This document shows, one piece after another, positions 43,004 to 53,291 of a stretch of DNA of 64,000 bases. Both the position numbers and the translations under genes were made by a program. Numbering within the stretch: position 1 is the first letter of the stretch; each line of letters begins with the position of its first letter. The stretch comes from Dokdonella sp. (GTDB taxonomy: Bacteria > Pseudomonadota > Gammaproteobacteria > Xanthomonadales > Rhodanobacteraceae): contig JADJQH010000002.1 in NCBI GenBank assembly GCA_016712865.1, positions 806,001-870,000 of the forward strand, in the 5' to 3' direction. Below the pieces are notes generated by a model. It did not search any database. It was given only the letters and a program-made list of their open reading frames with translations, and was not told where the DNA came from.

Positions 43004-43918
43004 ACGACGCGTCTGGCGCCAGTACTCGGCCAGCAGCACGGCAGCACTGGCGGCAATGTTGAGGCTCTCGACGCGGCCGCTGCCGGGAATGCTCAGGCGC
43101 TGCGTGGCCGCAGCGATCAGTTCCCGGCTCATGCCTTCGCCTTCCGCGCCGAACACCAGCACGCTGCGCGCGGCGAGGCGCGATGCATACAGGTCGGCTG
43201 CGCCCGCTGGAACGGTTGCAACAACATCGAAACCGGCAGCACGCAACGCCTGCAATGCAGCAGGCACATCGTCAACCCGTGCCATGGGCACGAACTCCGC
43301 GCCGCCTTCCGCGACGCGCGCCGCCGCACCGGAAAGATCCAGCGAGGAGCTCGTTGGCACGATGACTCCGGCCACGTCGAAATGCGCGGCGCTGCGCAGC
43401 AGCGCGCCGAGATTGTGCGGATTGCCGACACCGTCGAGCCAGATCAGCAAGGCCGGCGCAGGGGCGGCTGGCAGGTCGGCCAGCAGATCAGCCAATCCCT
43501 TTGGCGGATGACGCAGCATCTCGAAACACACGCCCTCGTGGTGGCGCGAGCCGGTCAGCTTGTCGAGATCCATGGTTTCCACAACGCGGTATCCAAGTCG
43601 ATGCTTCACGCACCAGGCCAGTACCGGTTTGAGGTCCGCCACGCGCGCTTCACTCAGATACACCTTGCGCAGGTCTTGCGGTCGATTGGCAAACGCGGCA
43701 CGGCAGGCATTGAGACCATACAAGCGCAGCTCGCCGCTGGGTCGCAGCGGCTTGCGCTCGCGCGGCGCGTCCGTAGCCGCTGCGGAATGCTCGCGTAGCG
43801 GCCTGCTCGCGGACTGTTTCCAGGGCGAATCCACCAGCGGCTTGCGGTTCTTGCGTGGAATGTCAGTCACGATCGTTGGCCGTGGCAGGTTGTTGAAGAA
43901 CGTTGGCGAGGCAGCCAA
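43004..43918 (-). CDS. SpoU/TrmH-family RNA 2'-O-methyltransferase (YfiF-like)
   Basis: A 305-aa SPOUT enzyme. The first ~60 residues are basic and low complexity; a substrate-binding domain follows (LRLYGLNACRAAFANRP, about 65-140), then the knotted catalytic domain with LLIWLDGVGNPHNLGALLRSAAHF (motif 1), FGAEGEGMSRELI (motif 2) and IPGSGRVESLNIAASAAVLL (motif 3). It resembles E. coli YfiF/RlmB-type proteins; the target nucleotide is not evident. The start may be the GTG about 17 codons inside (43867). Confidence 0.9.
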
Positions 43919-44044
43919 GGCAAGACAGAAGCAGGCGAAAAAGCGCAGTTTACGGTGGTGTAAATGAGCATTTTGAGCCTGTTTTTAACGCAGCAATGGC
44001 AACGCAGCCAGTTTTTCAACAAGCTGCCGGCATTGCAGATGATG

Positions 44045-47000
44045 TCATGCATGCCCACCTACCGGCGGCGTCTCGGCTTCCAGCGTCTCGATCCGGTGCG
44101 CCAAGGCTTCCGGCGAGCGCGTGAATGGAGCCAGCAAGGCGTAGAACGAGGGCACCACGAACAGCGAAAGAATGGTCGAGAAGGCCACGCCGAATATCAC
44201 CACCACGCCGATTGCCGCGCGGCTGGCGGAACCCGGGCCACCGGCAAGCACCAGTGGCACCGCACCGGCAATGGTTGCCACCGAGGTCATCAGGATCGGG
44301 CGCAGGCGCACCGCCGCAGATTCGGCAATGGCCTCGCGGACACTCCTGCCCTGGTCACGCAACTGGTTGGCGAATTCCACGATGAGGATGCCGTTCTTTG
44401 CCGCAAGACCAATCAACATGACGATGCCAATCTGACTGAACAGGTTCAGCGTGTTGCCGGTCAACCACAGGCCAATCAATGCACCCAGCACCGCCAGCGG
44501 CACGGTAAGCATGATCACGAACGGATGCACGAAGCTTTCAAACTGTGCGGCCAATACGAGGTAGACCACCAGCAAGGCCAAGGCAAAGGTGAATACCACA
44601 GCACCGCCAGCCTTCAGGTATTCGCGCGAGTCATCCTTGTAGTCGAGCTGCGCGTAGGGCGGAAGTTCTTCCTCGGCCACCTGTTGCACCCAGGCCAGTG
44701 CTTCGCCCAAGGTGTATCCAGGCGCCAGGCTGGCAGAAATGGTGATGCCGCGGAGTCGATTGAAGCGGTTGTAACGACCCGGCTCGGCAAGTTCGCTGAG
44801 GCTGACCAGATTGGCCAGCGGAATGAGCTCGCCGCTGCTGCTGGAGCGCACGTACAGATTGTCGAGATCCGCCGGTTCCGCACGATCACCGCGTTGAGCC
44901 TGCATGATGACGTCGTACTCCTCGCCACCATCGACGTAGGTGGTGACGCGGCGCCCGCCCATCATGGTTTCCAGGGTGCGACCGATTTCCTGCGCCGACA
45001 CGCCAAGGTCCGCGGCACGCACATGGTCGATGTTGATGCGCATCTGCGGCTGGGTTTCCTTGTAGTCGGAATCCGCGCCGATCAAGCCGGGATTCTCGTC
45101 CATGCGCTTGATCATGCGATCACGCCACTGCGCAATCTCCTCATAGTCCGGTCCGCCCAGTACCACGCTCAATGGCTGGCCGCCGCCACGGACGAGGCCG
45201 GTCCGGTAGGAGGCAAACGCGCGCACGCCGGTCAGGGTATTGAGTTCCTTGCGCAGGCTTTCGGTCACCTCGGGCGTGGATTGCGTGCGCTCGGTCCAGT
45301 CCTTGAGAAACACGGTGATGCGGCCGGTGTGCATTTCCTGACTGGACCCCCAACTGCCGGGCACCCGCGAATTGATGCGTTCAATCGGACCGCCTTCGCC
45401 GATCAGGCCCATGAACTTCTGCTCGACCTGCTGCATCTGGCCGACCGTGTAGTCGTAACCGGCGCCTTCCGGTCCGGTCACGGATACATGGAACACGCCG
45501 CGATCTTCGGTGGGTGCCAACTCTGCCGGCACCAACTTGAACAGCATCGCACTCAAGCCCAGCGCCGCCAGCATCAGCAAGCCGAACACCACCGGCTTGC
45601 CACTGCTGCGCTCGACGCTGCGCCGATAGCGCGCGGTCAGGCGCTCGAGGCGCTCATGCACAAAACCGTTGAAGCCCTTTTTTTCCACATGCGGGCGCAC
45701 CAGCTTGGAAGCCATCATCGGCGTCAGGGTCAAGGCCACGAATGCCGACAACGCAATGGCACTGGCCAGGGTGACCGACAACTCGCGGAACAAGCGGCCG
45801 GTATTGCCTTCCATGAAACCGATGGGCAGGAACACGGCAACGAGCACCGCCGTGGTTGAAATCACCGCAAAGGCCACCTGGCGCGTGCCCCGTTGCGCCG
45901 CCACCAGCGACGGCTCGCCGAGGTCCGCGCGGCGCTGGATGTTTTCAAGGACCACGATGGCATCATCAACCACCAGGCCAATGCACAACACCAGTGCCAA
46001 CAAGGTGAGCAGGTTGATCGAATAGCCGAAGGCATACAGCCCGATGAATGCTGCGATCAGGCACACCGGCACGGTGACGGCCGGAATCAGGGCCGAGCGC
46101 ACGCTGCCGAGGAACAGGAAGATGACCATGATGACCAGCGCGCAACCCTCGATCAGGGTCGCATACACGCGTTCCACCGCGGATTCGATGAACAAGGTGG
46201 AGTCGTAGGCGACGAAGATCTGTGTACCCGCCGGCAAGGATTGTTGCACGCGCAGCGCTTCGGCGCGCGCTGCACGGGCCACGTCGAGACTGTTTGCCGT
46301 CGAGGTCTTGACGATGCCCAGTCCAACGTTCTGTTGGCCATTGCTGCGCAGGTAGGAGCGACGCTCCTCGGCGGCGCGCTCGACCTTGGCCACGTCGCCC
46401 AGGCGAACCACATAGCCATCCGCGCCCTTGCTCAGCGCCAGCCGGGCAAAATCCTCGGCCTGGCGATAGCTGCGCTGCACGCGCAGGGTGAAGTCACGGT
46501 TGGCGGATTCGATGCGTCCGGCCGGCAGCTCCACGTTTTCCCGGCGCAGGGCGGCTTCGACGTCGGAAACCGCAAGGCCACGCGCCGCCAGTGCTTCGCG
46601 ATCCAGCCAGATGCGCATGGCATAGCGCTGGTCACCACCGACGATGACGCGCGCCACGCCTTCAATCGCGGAGAGGCGGTCGGAGACGTAGCGGTTTGCA
46701 TAGTCGCTGAGCTCCAGCGCATCCATGTTGTCGGAGCGCATGTTGAGCCAGAGGATGGCATCGGAATCGCTCTCGACCTTGGACACTTCCGGTGGGTCGG
46801 CCTCTTCCGGCAAGCGGTCCTGTACCCGACTGACCGCGTCGCGCACGTCGTTCGTTGCCGCTTCGATGTCGCGACTGAGCTTGAACTCCATGGAGACATC
46901 CGCGCTGCCGTTGCGGCTGCTCGACTGCACGATGTCCACGCCTTCGATGCCGGCCAGCGCATCTTCCAGGACCTGGGTGATGCGCGTTTCAACCACGGCC

Positions 47001-47167
47001 GCCGATGCACCCGGATAGTCGACGCTCACCGAGACGATGGGCGGGTCGATGGCCGGCAGTTCGCGCAAGGTCAGGCGGGTGAACGACATCACCCCGAGCA
47101 CGACCAGCAGCAAGCTGATGACGGTGGCGAGAACCGGTCGCCGTACCGAGATGTCGGAAAGATTCAT
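44045..47167 (-). CDS. RND multidrug efflux permease
   Basis: A 1040-aa AcrB/MexB-family (HAE1) pump. Twelve helices and two large periplasmic loops; the proton-relay Asp pair is in GLVVDDAIVVLEN (about 405-417), with QFESFVHPFVIMLTVPLAVLGAL and the FANQLRDQGRSVREA loop later. It starts with MNLSDISVRRPVLATV, the subtype found with lipoprotein adaptors such as this one. Its ATG overlaps the adaptor stop (ATGA). No outer membrane factor gene is adjacent. Confidence 0.95.
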   Translation of the reverse strand: MNLSDISVRRPVLATVISLLLVVLGVMSFTRLTLRELPAIDPPIVSVSVDYPGASAAVVETRITQVLEDALAGIEGVDIVQSSSRNGSADVSMEFKLSRDIEAATNDVRDAVSRVQDRLPEEADPPEVSKVESDSDAILWLNMRSDNMDALELSDYANRYVSDRLSAIEGVARVIVGGDQRYAMRIWLDREALAARGLAVSDVEAALRRENVELPAGRIESANRDFTLRVQRSYRQAEDFARLALSKGADGYVVRLGDVAKVERAAEERRSYLRSNGQQNVGLGIVKTSTANSLDVARAARAEALRVQQSLPAGTQIFVAYDSTLFIESAVERVYATLIEGCALVIMVIFLFLGSVRSALIPAVTVPVCLIAAFIGLYAFGYSINLLTLLALVLCIGLVVDDAIVVLENIQRRADLGEPSLVAAQRGTRQVAFAVISTTAVLVAVFLPIGFMEGNTGRLFRELSVTLASAIALSAFVALTLTPMMASKLVRPHVEKKGFNGFVHERLERLTARYRRSVERSSGKPVVFGLLMLAALGLSAMLFKLVPAELAPTEDRGVFHVSVTGPEGAGYDYTVGQMQQVEQKFMGLIGEGGPIERINSRVPGSWGSSQEMHTGRITVFLKDWTERTQSTPEVTESLRKELNTLTGVRAFASYRTGLVRGGGQPLSVVLGGPDYEEIAQWRDRMIKRMDENPGLIGADSDYKETQPQMRINIDHVRAADLGVSAQEIGRTLETMMGGRRVTTYVDGGEEYDVIMQAQRGDRAEPADLDNLYVRSSSSGELIPLANLVSLSELAEPGRYNRFNRLRGITISASLAPGYTLGEALAWVQQVAEEELPPYAQLDYKDDSREYLKAGGAVVFTFALALLVVYLVLAAQFESFVHPFVIMLTVPLAVLGALIGLWLTGNTLNLFSQIGIVMLIGLAAKNGILIVEFANQLRDQGRSVREAIAESAAVRLRPILMTSVATIAGAVPLVLAGGPGSASRAAIGVVVIFGVAFSTILSLFVVPSFYALLAPFTRSPEALAHRIETLEAETPPVGGHA

Positions 47168-48219
47168 GGCGATGGCGCCGGTTCGGGGGTGGCGTCGCTG
47201 ATGAGTGAACCGTCGCGCAGCTTGACCGTGCCGTCGATGACGATGCGATCACCCGCCGCAAGTCCGGACAGGATTTCGACCTTGCCTTGCTGGCGCGCCC
47301 CGAGTTCGACCTTGATGCGCGAAACCTTGTTGCCTTCCTGCACCCGGTAAACGAACGCGCCGGTTCCAACCTGCTCGACGGCGATCTCGGGCACTCCCAG
47401 TACCTCGCGCGCCGGCTGCAGCAACTTCACCGTCATCAGCATGCCAGCGCGCAGGGCGTGGTCTGCATTGGGCATTTCGGCGCGCACGAGGAAGGATCGC
47501 GTCATGGGATCGACCCGCGAATCGACCGAAATGACCGTACCTTCGAAACGGCGATCGGGATAGGCGGCTGTTGTCACGACGATGGCCAGCCCCGACCTGA
47601 CCGCCGCGAGATAGCGCTCGGCCAGGGAAAAATCGAGCTTGACGGTATCGATGTCGTCCAGGGTGGTGATCACCGTGCCCGGCGTGACCAGCGCACCCAC
47701 GCTGACCTGGCGCAGGCCCAACACACCGGAAAACGGTGCCGTCACCACGCGGTCAGCCAGTTGTGCACGCAGCACCGCAACCCTGGCCTGCGCCGAATCG
47801 TGGGTGGCGCGCGCGGTATCGGCTACCTGCCTGGAAACCGTGCCCTGGCTGACCAGGTCGTTGTTGCGCTTCATCAAACGTTCGGCATCCTTGAATGTGG
47901 CCTGGGCTTCGGCCAGAGCCGCCACCTGCTGACCGGAAGTCAATTCGACCAGCACATCGCCGGCATCCACATGCTGGCCATCCTGGAAATTGATCTTGCG
48001 CACCGTGTCGGAAATCTTTGCGGTCAAGGTGATCGACTCACGCGCCCGGGTGGTGCCCACCGCCTCGATGGTGTCGACCCACTGCATGGGTTCGACCAAT
48101 GCCGTCGTCACCGGGATCGCAGGCACGCCTGCCCCGCCGCGCCCGGCTGGCTCTTTCGAGGTGCAGGCGGCCAGCACGAGGCAGGCGCTTGCGATGAGGA
48201 TGAGTAGGTGTTTTTGCAT
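47164..48219 (-). CDS. RND efflux periplasmic adaptor lipoprotein
   Basis: A 351-aa membrane-fusion protein. Signal peptide MQKHLLILIASACLVLAAC with a lipobox LAAC (lipid-modified Cys about 19). Lipoyl half ITLTAKISDTVRKINFQDGQHVDAG, coiled coil about 95-150, then a barrel and a membrane-proximal domain (EVLGVPEIAVEQVGTGAFVY). It couples the RND pump to an outer membrane channel. The ATG at 48219 starts at the signal peptide; the frame is open far upstream without homology. Confidence 0.94.
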   Translation of the reverse strand: MQKHLLILIASACLVLAACTSKEPAGRGGAGVPAIPVTTALVEPMQWVDTIEAVGTTRARESITLTAKISDTVRKINFQDGQHVDAGDVLVELTSGQQVAALAEAQATFKDAERLMKRNNDLVSQGTVSRQVADTARATHDSAQARVAVLRAQLADRVVTAPFSGVLGLRQVSVGALVTPGTVITTLDDIDTVKLDFSLAERYLAAVRSGLAIVVTTAAYPDRRFEGTVISVDSRVDPMTRSFLVRAEMPNADHALRAGMLMTVKLLQPAREVLGVPEIAVEQVGTGAFVYRVQEGNKVSRIKVELGARQQGKVEILSGLAAGDRIVIDGTVKLRDGSLISDATPEPAPSP

Positions 48220-48344
48220 GTTCTGGACACTACCACGAGTCGAATTTCGGATTTGCCGGCGCGCGGGGACTGCACGAATGGCGATTCGCGTCAGGATCGA
48301 GGCTGCCGAGGACGGCGGGTTCGACCATGCGCGCGTAGGGAGGT

Positions 48345-49877
48345 TCAAGGTTCCGCGACGGGGCTTTCGACGGTGGTGCCACCCGCACGACGAGGCACGC
48401 GAAACAGGAACACGAAGGGTAGCGCAACCAGGGACATCCACATCATCAGCCAGAAGTCATTGATGTAGGCGATGGCAGCCGCCTGGCGGGTCACTTCGGC
48501 ATTGAGCATGGCCAGGCCCTGCACGGAATCACCGTGCAGGATCGACGCCGGCAACTGGCTGGAATACAGGGAAACACGCGAAGCGATTTCCGCATGGTTG
48601 AGCTGGGTATTGCGTGCCACCAGGGTGAACATGATGGAGATGCCCACGCTTGAGCCGATATTGCGCGCCAGGCTGAAGATGCCGGCGGCTTCGCTGCGTG
48701 CGGACGCAGGCAAGGTGGCATACGCCAGGGTCGAAACCGGCACGAAAACCAGGCCAAGCCCCAAGCCCTGCAGCACGCCCACATTGATGATCGGCCACAT
48801 CGGCACATCCGGCCCGAACCCGGCGCTCAAGCCCAGCGAGAGGGCGATCAGCAGGATGCCGACGATCACCGGTTTGCGCACGTCGATGCCGCGCGCCATC
48901 AAGCGGCCGACAATCGTCATCGATACCAGCGTGCCCACGCCGCGCGGCGCCAGCAGCAATCCGGTGGTCACCACCGGATAATCCATCAGGTTCTGCAGGT
49001 AGGGCGGCATCAGCGCCATCGTCGCGAACAACAGGATGCCGACGATGAAAATGAAACCGGTCGCCACGCCGAAATTGCGATCACGCAGCAGACCGAGATT
49101 GACGAAGGTGCGTTCACTGCTGCGCCAGTGCACCCAATACCAATAGAAGCCGAGGAAGGCCAACACCAGATAAAGCTGGATCTCGAATGCATCGAACCAG
49201 TCTTTTTCGTTGCCGCGATCAAGCATCAGTTGCAGCGCGGCAATGCCCATGGCGAGCAGGACGAATCCGCGCCAGTCGAAGCGGCCAAGCCGCACATCGT
49301 CCTTCGGTACGCTGGCCATCACCCCGAGCAAGGCGGCAATTCCGATCGGCACATTGATCAGGAACACCCAGTGCCAGCTGTAGTTGTCGGTGAGCCAGCC
49401 TCCCAGGGGAGGACCGACGATGGGGCCGACCATCACACCCATGCCCCACAAGGCCATGGCGGCTCCGTGGCGCTGCACCGGAAACGCATCCAGCAGGGAG
49501 GACTGCGATATCGGCACCAGAGCGGCGCCAAACAGCCCCTGCAGCACGCGAAAGGCAACCATTGCCGCGATGTCGGTCGCCATCGCACACAGGATCGATG
49601 CCACGGTGAATCCGCCGATGGCGACCACCAACAGATGGCGACGTCCGAAGCGCGCCGCCAGCCAGCCCGTTGCCGGCGTGGCAATGGCCGCCGCAACGAT
49701 ATAGGAGGTGAGAATCCAGGCGGCCTGGTCCTGGGTCGCCGACAGCGAACCCTGCATGTCCGGCAGGGCGACGTTGGCGATGGTCGAATCGATCACCTGC
49801 ATCAAGGTGGCAAGCATGATCGAAACCACCAGCAACGGCAGGTTGCGTTGCGCGTCCTGTTGCGGATGGGCGCTCAT
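48345..49877 (-). CDS. emrB: EmrB/QacA-family (DHA2) drug:H+ antiporter
   Basis: A 510-aa, 14-helix MFS exporter. Motif D1-like QVIDSTIANVALPDMQG, motif A GWLAARFGRRHLL and motif C MGVMVGPIVGPPLGGWL are present. With the EmrA-like adaptor and MarR regulator upstream it forms a typical emr system exporting hydrophobic compounds. It is 67 bp downstream of emrA. Confidence 0.94.
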   Translation of the reverse strand: MSAHPQQDAQRNLPLLVVSIMLATLMQVIDSTIANVALPDMQGSLSATQDQAAWILTSYIVAAAIATPATGWLAARFGRRHLLVVAIGGFTVASILCAMATDIAAMVAFRVLQGLFGAALVPISQSSLLDAFPVQRHGAAMALWGMGVMVGPIVGPPLGGWLTDNYSWHWVFLINVPIGIAALLGVMASVPKDDVRLGRFDWRGFVLLAMGIAALQLMLDRGNEKDWFDAFEIQLYLVLAFLGFYWYWVHWRSSERTFVNLGLLRDRNFGVATGFIFIVGILLFATMALMPPYLQNLMDYPVVTTGLLLAPRGVGTLVSMTIVGRLMARGIDVRKPVIVGILLIALSLGLSAGFGPDVPMWPIINVGVLQGLGLGLVFVPVSTLAYATLPASARSEAAGIFSLARNIGSSVGISIMFTLVARNTQLNHAEIASRVSLYSSQLPASILHGDSVQGLAMLNAEVTRQAAAIAYINDFWLMMWMSLVALPFVFLFRVPRRAGGTTVESPVAEP

Positions 49878-49944
49878 GTCCGCTGGCCACGCGGACGGTT
49901 GGCGGTTGGCGCGAACATGGGCAAAGGACCCGGCGGCGTTCGGA

Positions 49945-51063
49945 TCAGCGGGCCAGCGCCGTCTGGCTCGCGTTTCCGGCAGGAGCCAGCAAGCGCCCCA
50001 TCAGCGAGTTTTCACGCCCGGTATCGATGCGGATGGTGGCGCTCATGCCCGCGCGCAAGATCAACCCGTTGGTGGCATCCGAATTGATCGACAAGCGCAC
50101 CGGGATGCGCTGCACGATCTTCACCCAGTTGCCGGTGGCATTCTGTGCCGGAAGGATCGAGAACTCCGAACCCGCAGCCGGACTGATCGAGCTGACGTGC
50201 GCCTTCCAGACGTGGCCCGGATAGGTATCCACTTCAATATCGGCGGCTTGACCCGGGCGCACATGGCCCAGATCGGTCTCCTTGAAGTTGCCTTCCACCC
50301 AGACCACGTTGGAGACCAGCGGCATGGCGGCTTGGCCCACGTTGAGATAGTCGCCCGCCTGCAAGTGCATCTTGCCGATGACGCCATCGATGGGCGCGCG
50401 CACTTCAGCATGCGCGAGGTCAAGCCTGACCTTGGCCAACTGCGCCTTGGCGATGCGGTACGCGGCCATGCTTTCCAGCGGCGTATCCACCGCACCACCG
50501 AGCATGGTCTGCGCCTTGGCCACGTTTGCCGCATTACTGTCGCGCTCGCCGCGTGCCGTGGCCACGTCGTTGATCGCATCATCCAGCGCCTTCTGTGCGA
50601 TCAGGCCGCGCGCGCGCATTTCGCGCATGCGCTTCAGCTGTGATTCTTGGGTGCGCAGGGTCGCTTCCGTGGAACGCAGGTCTGCGCTGGCCGAGCGGAA
50701 CGTGTCGCGCGATGCATTCAGGTAGTCGGCAGCAGCGGCAATCTGCGCCTCCATCTGCTCGACGGCAATCTGCAGTGGTTCCGGATCGATGCGGAACAGC
50801 AGGTCACCGGTGTGCACGGCCTGGTTTTCACGCACGGCAACCTCGACCACGCGCCCGGCAACCTGCGCCGAGATGGTGACCTGATCCGCCTTCACGTAGG
50901 CGTTGTCGGTGGACGCGTAGCGGCCCGAGTTGAGGTAGAACCAGCCGCCGACCAGCGCAAGCACCAGCGGGCCGGCAATCCACAGCACGCGGTTGCTGCG
51001 TCCGCGCGCGGGCCGGGTCGATGCGGAAACAGCGCTTGTCTCGGGTGTTTGTTGGCTGGTCAT
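49945..51063 (-). CDS. emrA: EmrA-type periplasmic adaptor
   Basis: A 372-aa HlyD/EmrA protein with helix about 25-45, then STDNAYVKADQVTISAQVAGRV (EmrA signature), a long coiled-coil hairpin (about 90-190) and a barrel domain (HAEVRAPIDGVIGKMHLQAGDYLNVGQ). It links the EmrB antiporter to an outer membrane channel. The ATG at 51063 is 12 bp after the marR stop; a TTG four codons upstream is also in frame. Confidence 0.94.
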   Translation of the reverse strand: MTSQQTPETSAVSASTRPARGRSNRVLWIAGPLVLALVGGWFYLNSGRYASTDNAYVKADQVTISAQVAGRVVEVAVRENQAVHTGDLLFRIDPEPLQIAVEQMEAQIAAAADYLNASRDTFRSASADLRSTEATLRTQESQLKRMREMRARGLIAQKALDDAINDVATARGERDSNAANVAKAQTMLGGAVDTPLESMAAYRIAKAQLAKVRLDLAHAEVRAPIDGVIGKMHLQAGDYLNVGQAAMPLVSNVVWVEGNFKETDLGHVRPGQAADIEVDTYPGHVWKAHVSSISPAAGSEFSILPAQNATGNWVKIVQRIPVRLSINSDATNGLILRAGMSATIRIDTGRENSLMGRLLAPAGNASQTALAR

Positions 51064-51075
51064 GGCAGTTCGCAA

Positions 51076-51534
51076 TCAGGATTCATCGGATTCAAGCGGC
51101 GCATCCAGGGCGAGAAGATTGCCGCGGATGCGATCCAGTACGTTTTCAAATGTGCGCAACTCGGCGCGACCCACACCGGCCAGCGCAAGCTGGCGCAGCT
51201 CGTCGGCGAGCACTTCCATGTCGTCGGTGACCGCGCTGGCCTTGGCGGTCAGGTGCAGGCACCAGCGGCGCCGATCATTCGGATCGGCACGCCGCACCAC
51301 GAAATCGGCGGTGACCAGGCGGTCGATCACGCGACCCACGGCAATCGCCTCCATTTCCAGGTGCTCGGCCAACTCGGCCTGGCTCAAACCCTCACGCCTG
51401 CGGATGGACTTCAGGGCCCGCCACTGCGCACGGGTAAGGTCGAAGCGAATCGCCCGCCGGTCGAAATGCTTGCGGAACAGGCGGGTGACGTCATGCAGCA
51501 CGTAGCCAATGGAATGGTCGGGAGTTCGGGTCAT
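51076..51534 (-). CDS. MarR-family transcriptional regulator
   Basis: A 152-aa winged-helix protein. LTRAQWRALKSIRRREGLSQAELAEHLEMEAIAVGRVIDRLVTADFVVRRADPNDRRRWCLHLT covers the wHTH with its recognition helix and wing. First gene of the marR-emrA-emrB operon and presumably its repressor, relieved by pump substrates. A dyad overlaps its promoter region. Confidence 0.93.
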   Translation of the reverse strand: MTRTPDHSIGYVLHDVTRLFRKHFDRRAIRFDLTRAQWRALKSIRRREGLSQAELAEHLEMEAIAVGRVIDRLVTADFVVRRADPNDRRRWCLHLTAKASAVTDDMEVLADELRQLALAGVGRAELRTFENVLDRIRGNLLALDAPLESDES

Positions 51535-51542
51535 GATGGCCG

Positions 51543-51557
51543 AGGATATTATGTCCT
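51543..51557. promoter_or_regulatory. Operator-like dyad upstream of marR-emrAB
   Basis: AGGATATTATGTCCT is a near-perfect palindrome with a -10-like ATAATA core, 8 bp before the marR start. Autoregulation by the MarR protein is likely. Confidence 0.5.
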
Positions 51558-51821
51558 AGGCAGGTATTTTTCAAGCACACCCCACCCGACAGGCCAGCCG
51601 GCGCACCCGCTGCCTGCGGTTTCGACCCGGAAACTCCCAGCCGGGGCATGATTCCGGCGGATCACTCCTCGCACGCGTCGCCTCCCGCGAAGGCAGGCGG
51701 GAAAGTGCTGCTTCGTTTCCTGCATACGGGCCATCCATGACCTTGCGGCCCAGTGCCCTTGCCTCTGGTTGCCGGTCCGATGCCGCTTGGCAGCACCGCA
51801 AACCTGGCGGATAGTGTCCGC

Positions 51822-52349
51822 ATGCTGCGCATCATCGAAGCCGACATCACCACCCAAGCTGCGGATGCCATCGTCAACGCAGCCAATGAAACCTTGCTCG
51901 GCGGCGGCGGAGTCGATGGTGCCATCCATCGCGCCGCGGGCCCGGAGCTGCTGCGCGCATGCAGGTCTCTGGCGGAAGTTCGACCCGGCGTGCGATGCCC
52001 GACCGGCGAGGCACGCATCACGCCGGGTTTTGCGCTTCCCGCAAACCATGTCATCCACACCGTGGGGCCGGTATGGGAAGGCGGCGACCAGGGCGAAGCG
52101 GAATTGCTTGCCGCCTGCTATCGCAAATGCATTGGCCTGGCCCGCGAACATGGTCTGCATTCGCTCGCGTTCCCGGCCATCAGTTGTGGGGTGTTTGGCT
52201 ATCCGCCGGATTCTGCGGCCAGGATTGCCCTGCATGAACTTTCCGATTCATCGGCGCAAGACATGGAAATCACCGTATGCGTCTATGGCGAGCGCATTCT
52301 TGCCAGTTACCGCGAAGCGGCACCCTCGCTGACATCATGGCAACGCTGA
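51822..52349 (+). CDS. Macrodomain protein (O-acetyl-ADP-ribose deacetylase type)
   Basis: A 175-aa single macrodomain of the MacroD/YmdB class. Binding loops: [27 protein letters not shown] (adenine and distal ribose; Asn and Gly-rich loop) and [12 protein letters not shown] (diphosphate). It probably removes ADP-ribose or acetyl from O-acetyl-ADP-ribose. Some related enzymes also control RNase III. The ATG at 51822 ([10 protein letters not shown]) gives the usual start; the frame is open 23 codons upstream. Confidence 0.92.
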   Translation: MLRIIEADITTQAADAIVNAANETLLGGGGVDGAIHRAAGPELLRACRSLAEVRPGVRCPTGEARITPGFALPANHVIHTVGPVWEGGDQGEAELLAACYRKCIGLAREHGLHSLAFPAISCGVFGYPPDSAARIALHELSDSSAQDMEITVCVYGERILASYREAAPSLTSWQR

Positions 52350-52541
52350 TCACATGATTTCCGTTCGTGGTGAGCCCGTCGAACCATGAACGAAACGCAC
52401 TTGGCCTGTGTCGCCCCAGGGAAGATCTGAACAAGTATTGTCGCGAGCAAGCTCGCTCCCACCATCGCTTGATTTTGTGGGAGCGAGCTTGCTCGCGACG
52501 AATGAGTTCCGAACTTGTTCAGAGTTCCCCCAGGAATCGTG
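52350..52541. repeat. Short CGTTCGTGGTGAGC repeat plus palindromic family A, copy 2 (52421-52530)
   Basis: 52361-52390 is a CCGTTCGTGGTGAGCCCGTC unit. 52421-52530 is an inverted copy of the element at 13042, with core TGTCGCGAGCAAGCTCGCTC and GAGCGAGCTTGCTCGCGACG and ends CTGAACAAGT/ACTTGTTCAG. It ends 11 bp before the stop of the convergent NYN gene. Confidence 0.8.
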
Positions 52542-53291
52542 TCAGCTGCCCTTGCTGCGCTCGCGCAGGTATACCGACTTGCCGGGGCCGGCACCGGTGA
52601 CCCGTTCTTCCATGTCGAACAGCTTGCTCGCCGCGACCAACTCGCGCAGCTTGCGGAAGCCGTAGTTGCGCGGATCGAAATCCGGCGTCTGTTTCGCAAT
52701 GTAGCTGCCAACCGGGGAAAGGTTGGCCCAGCCGGTGTCATCCGACGAAGCCTCCACAGCCTTGCGCAGCAAGCTTACCAACTTCTGGTTCTTGCCCAGT
52801 TCCTTGACGGCTTGCGTCTGTTTGACCGGCGCATCGACCTCGTCATCGCGATCGACCAGGATTTCCGTGTAGATGAACTTGTCACAGGCGGCAACGAAAG
52901 GTGCGGGCGTCTTGCGTTCGCCGAATCCGTAGACGGTCAAACCGGACTCGCGGATGCGCATGGCAATGCGGGTGAAATCGCTGTCGCTGGAAACAATGCA
53001 GAAACCATCGAAGCGTTCGCTGTAGAGCAAATCCATGGCGTCGATGATCATGGCCGAGTCGGTGGCGTTCTTGCCCGTGGTGTAGCGGAACTGCTGGATC
53101 GGCTGGATCGAGTGCGACAGCAACACCTTCTTCCAACCCTGCAACTGCGGGCCGGTCCAATCCCCGTAGATGCGCTTTACGCTCGCCGTGCCGTATTTGC
53201 CGACCTCGGCCAAGAGACCATCGACGATGGCCGGCTGGGCATTGTCGGCATCGATCAAGACCGCCAGTCGACTCTGCGCGGAACTGTTCAT
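52542..53291 (-). CDS. NYN-domain (PIN-like) protein with C-terminal OST-HTH/LOTUS domain
   Basis: A 249-aa protein. The NYN nuclease-like domain (about 10-145) has the acidic residues of the fold: AVLIDADNAQ, NATDSAMIIDAMDLLY and FCIVSSDSDFTRIA. The C-terminal ~75 residues (LVSLLRKAVEASSDDTGWANLSPVGSYIAKQTPDFDPRNYGFRKLRELV) match an OST-HTH RNA-binding domain. It is the LabA/DUF88 type, probably acting on RNA. The ATG at 53291 has GGGAGG 5 nt upstream. Confidence 0.9.
   Translation of the reverse strand: MNSSAQSRLAVLIDADNAQPAIVDGLLAEVGKYGTASVKRIYGDWTGPQLQGWKKVLLSHSIQPIQQFRYTTGKNATDSAMIIDAMDLLYSERFDGFCIVSSDSDFTRIAMRIRESGLTVYGFGERKTPAPFVAACDKFIYTEILVDRDDEVDAPVKQTQAVKELGKNQKLVSLLRKAVEASSDDTGWANLSPVGSYIAKQTPDFDPRNYGFRKLRELVAASKLFDMEERVTGAGPGKSVYLRERSKGS

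Noticed and set aside
43964-47350. Long plus-strand frames (631 and 485 codons) in the RND region
   Set aside because: Antisense to the RND permease and adaptor, whose motifs are complete.
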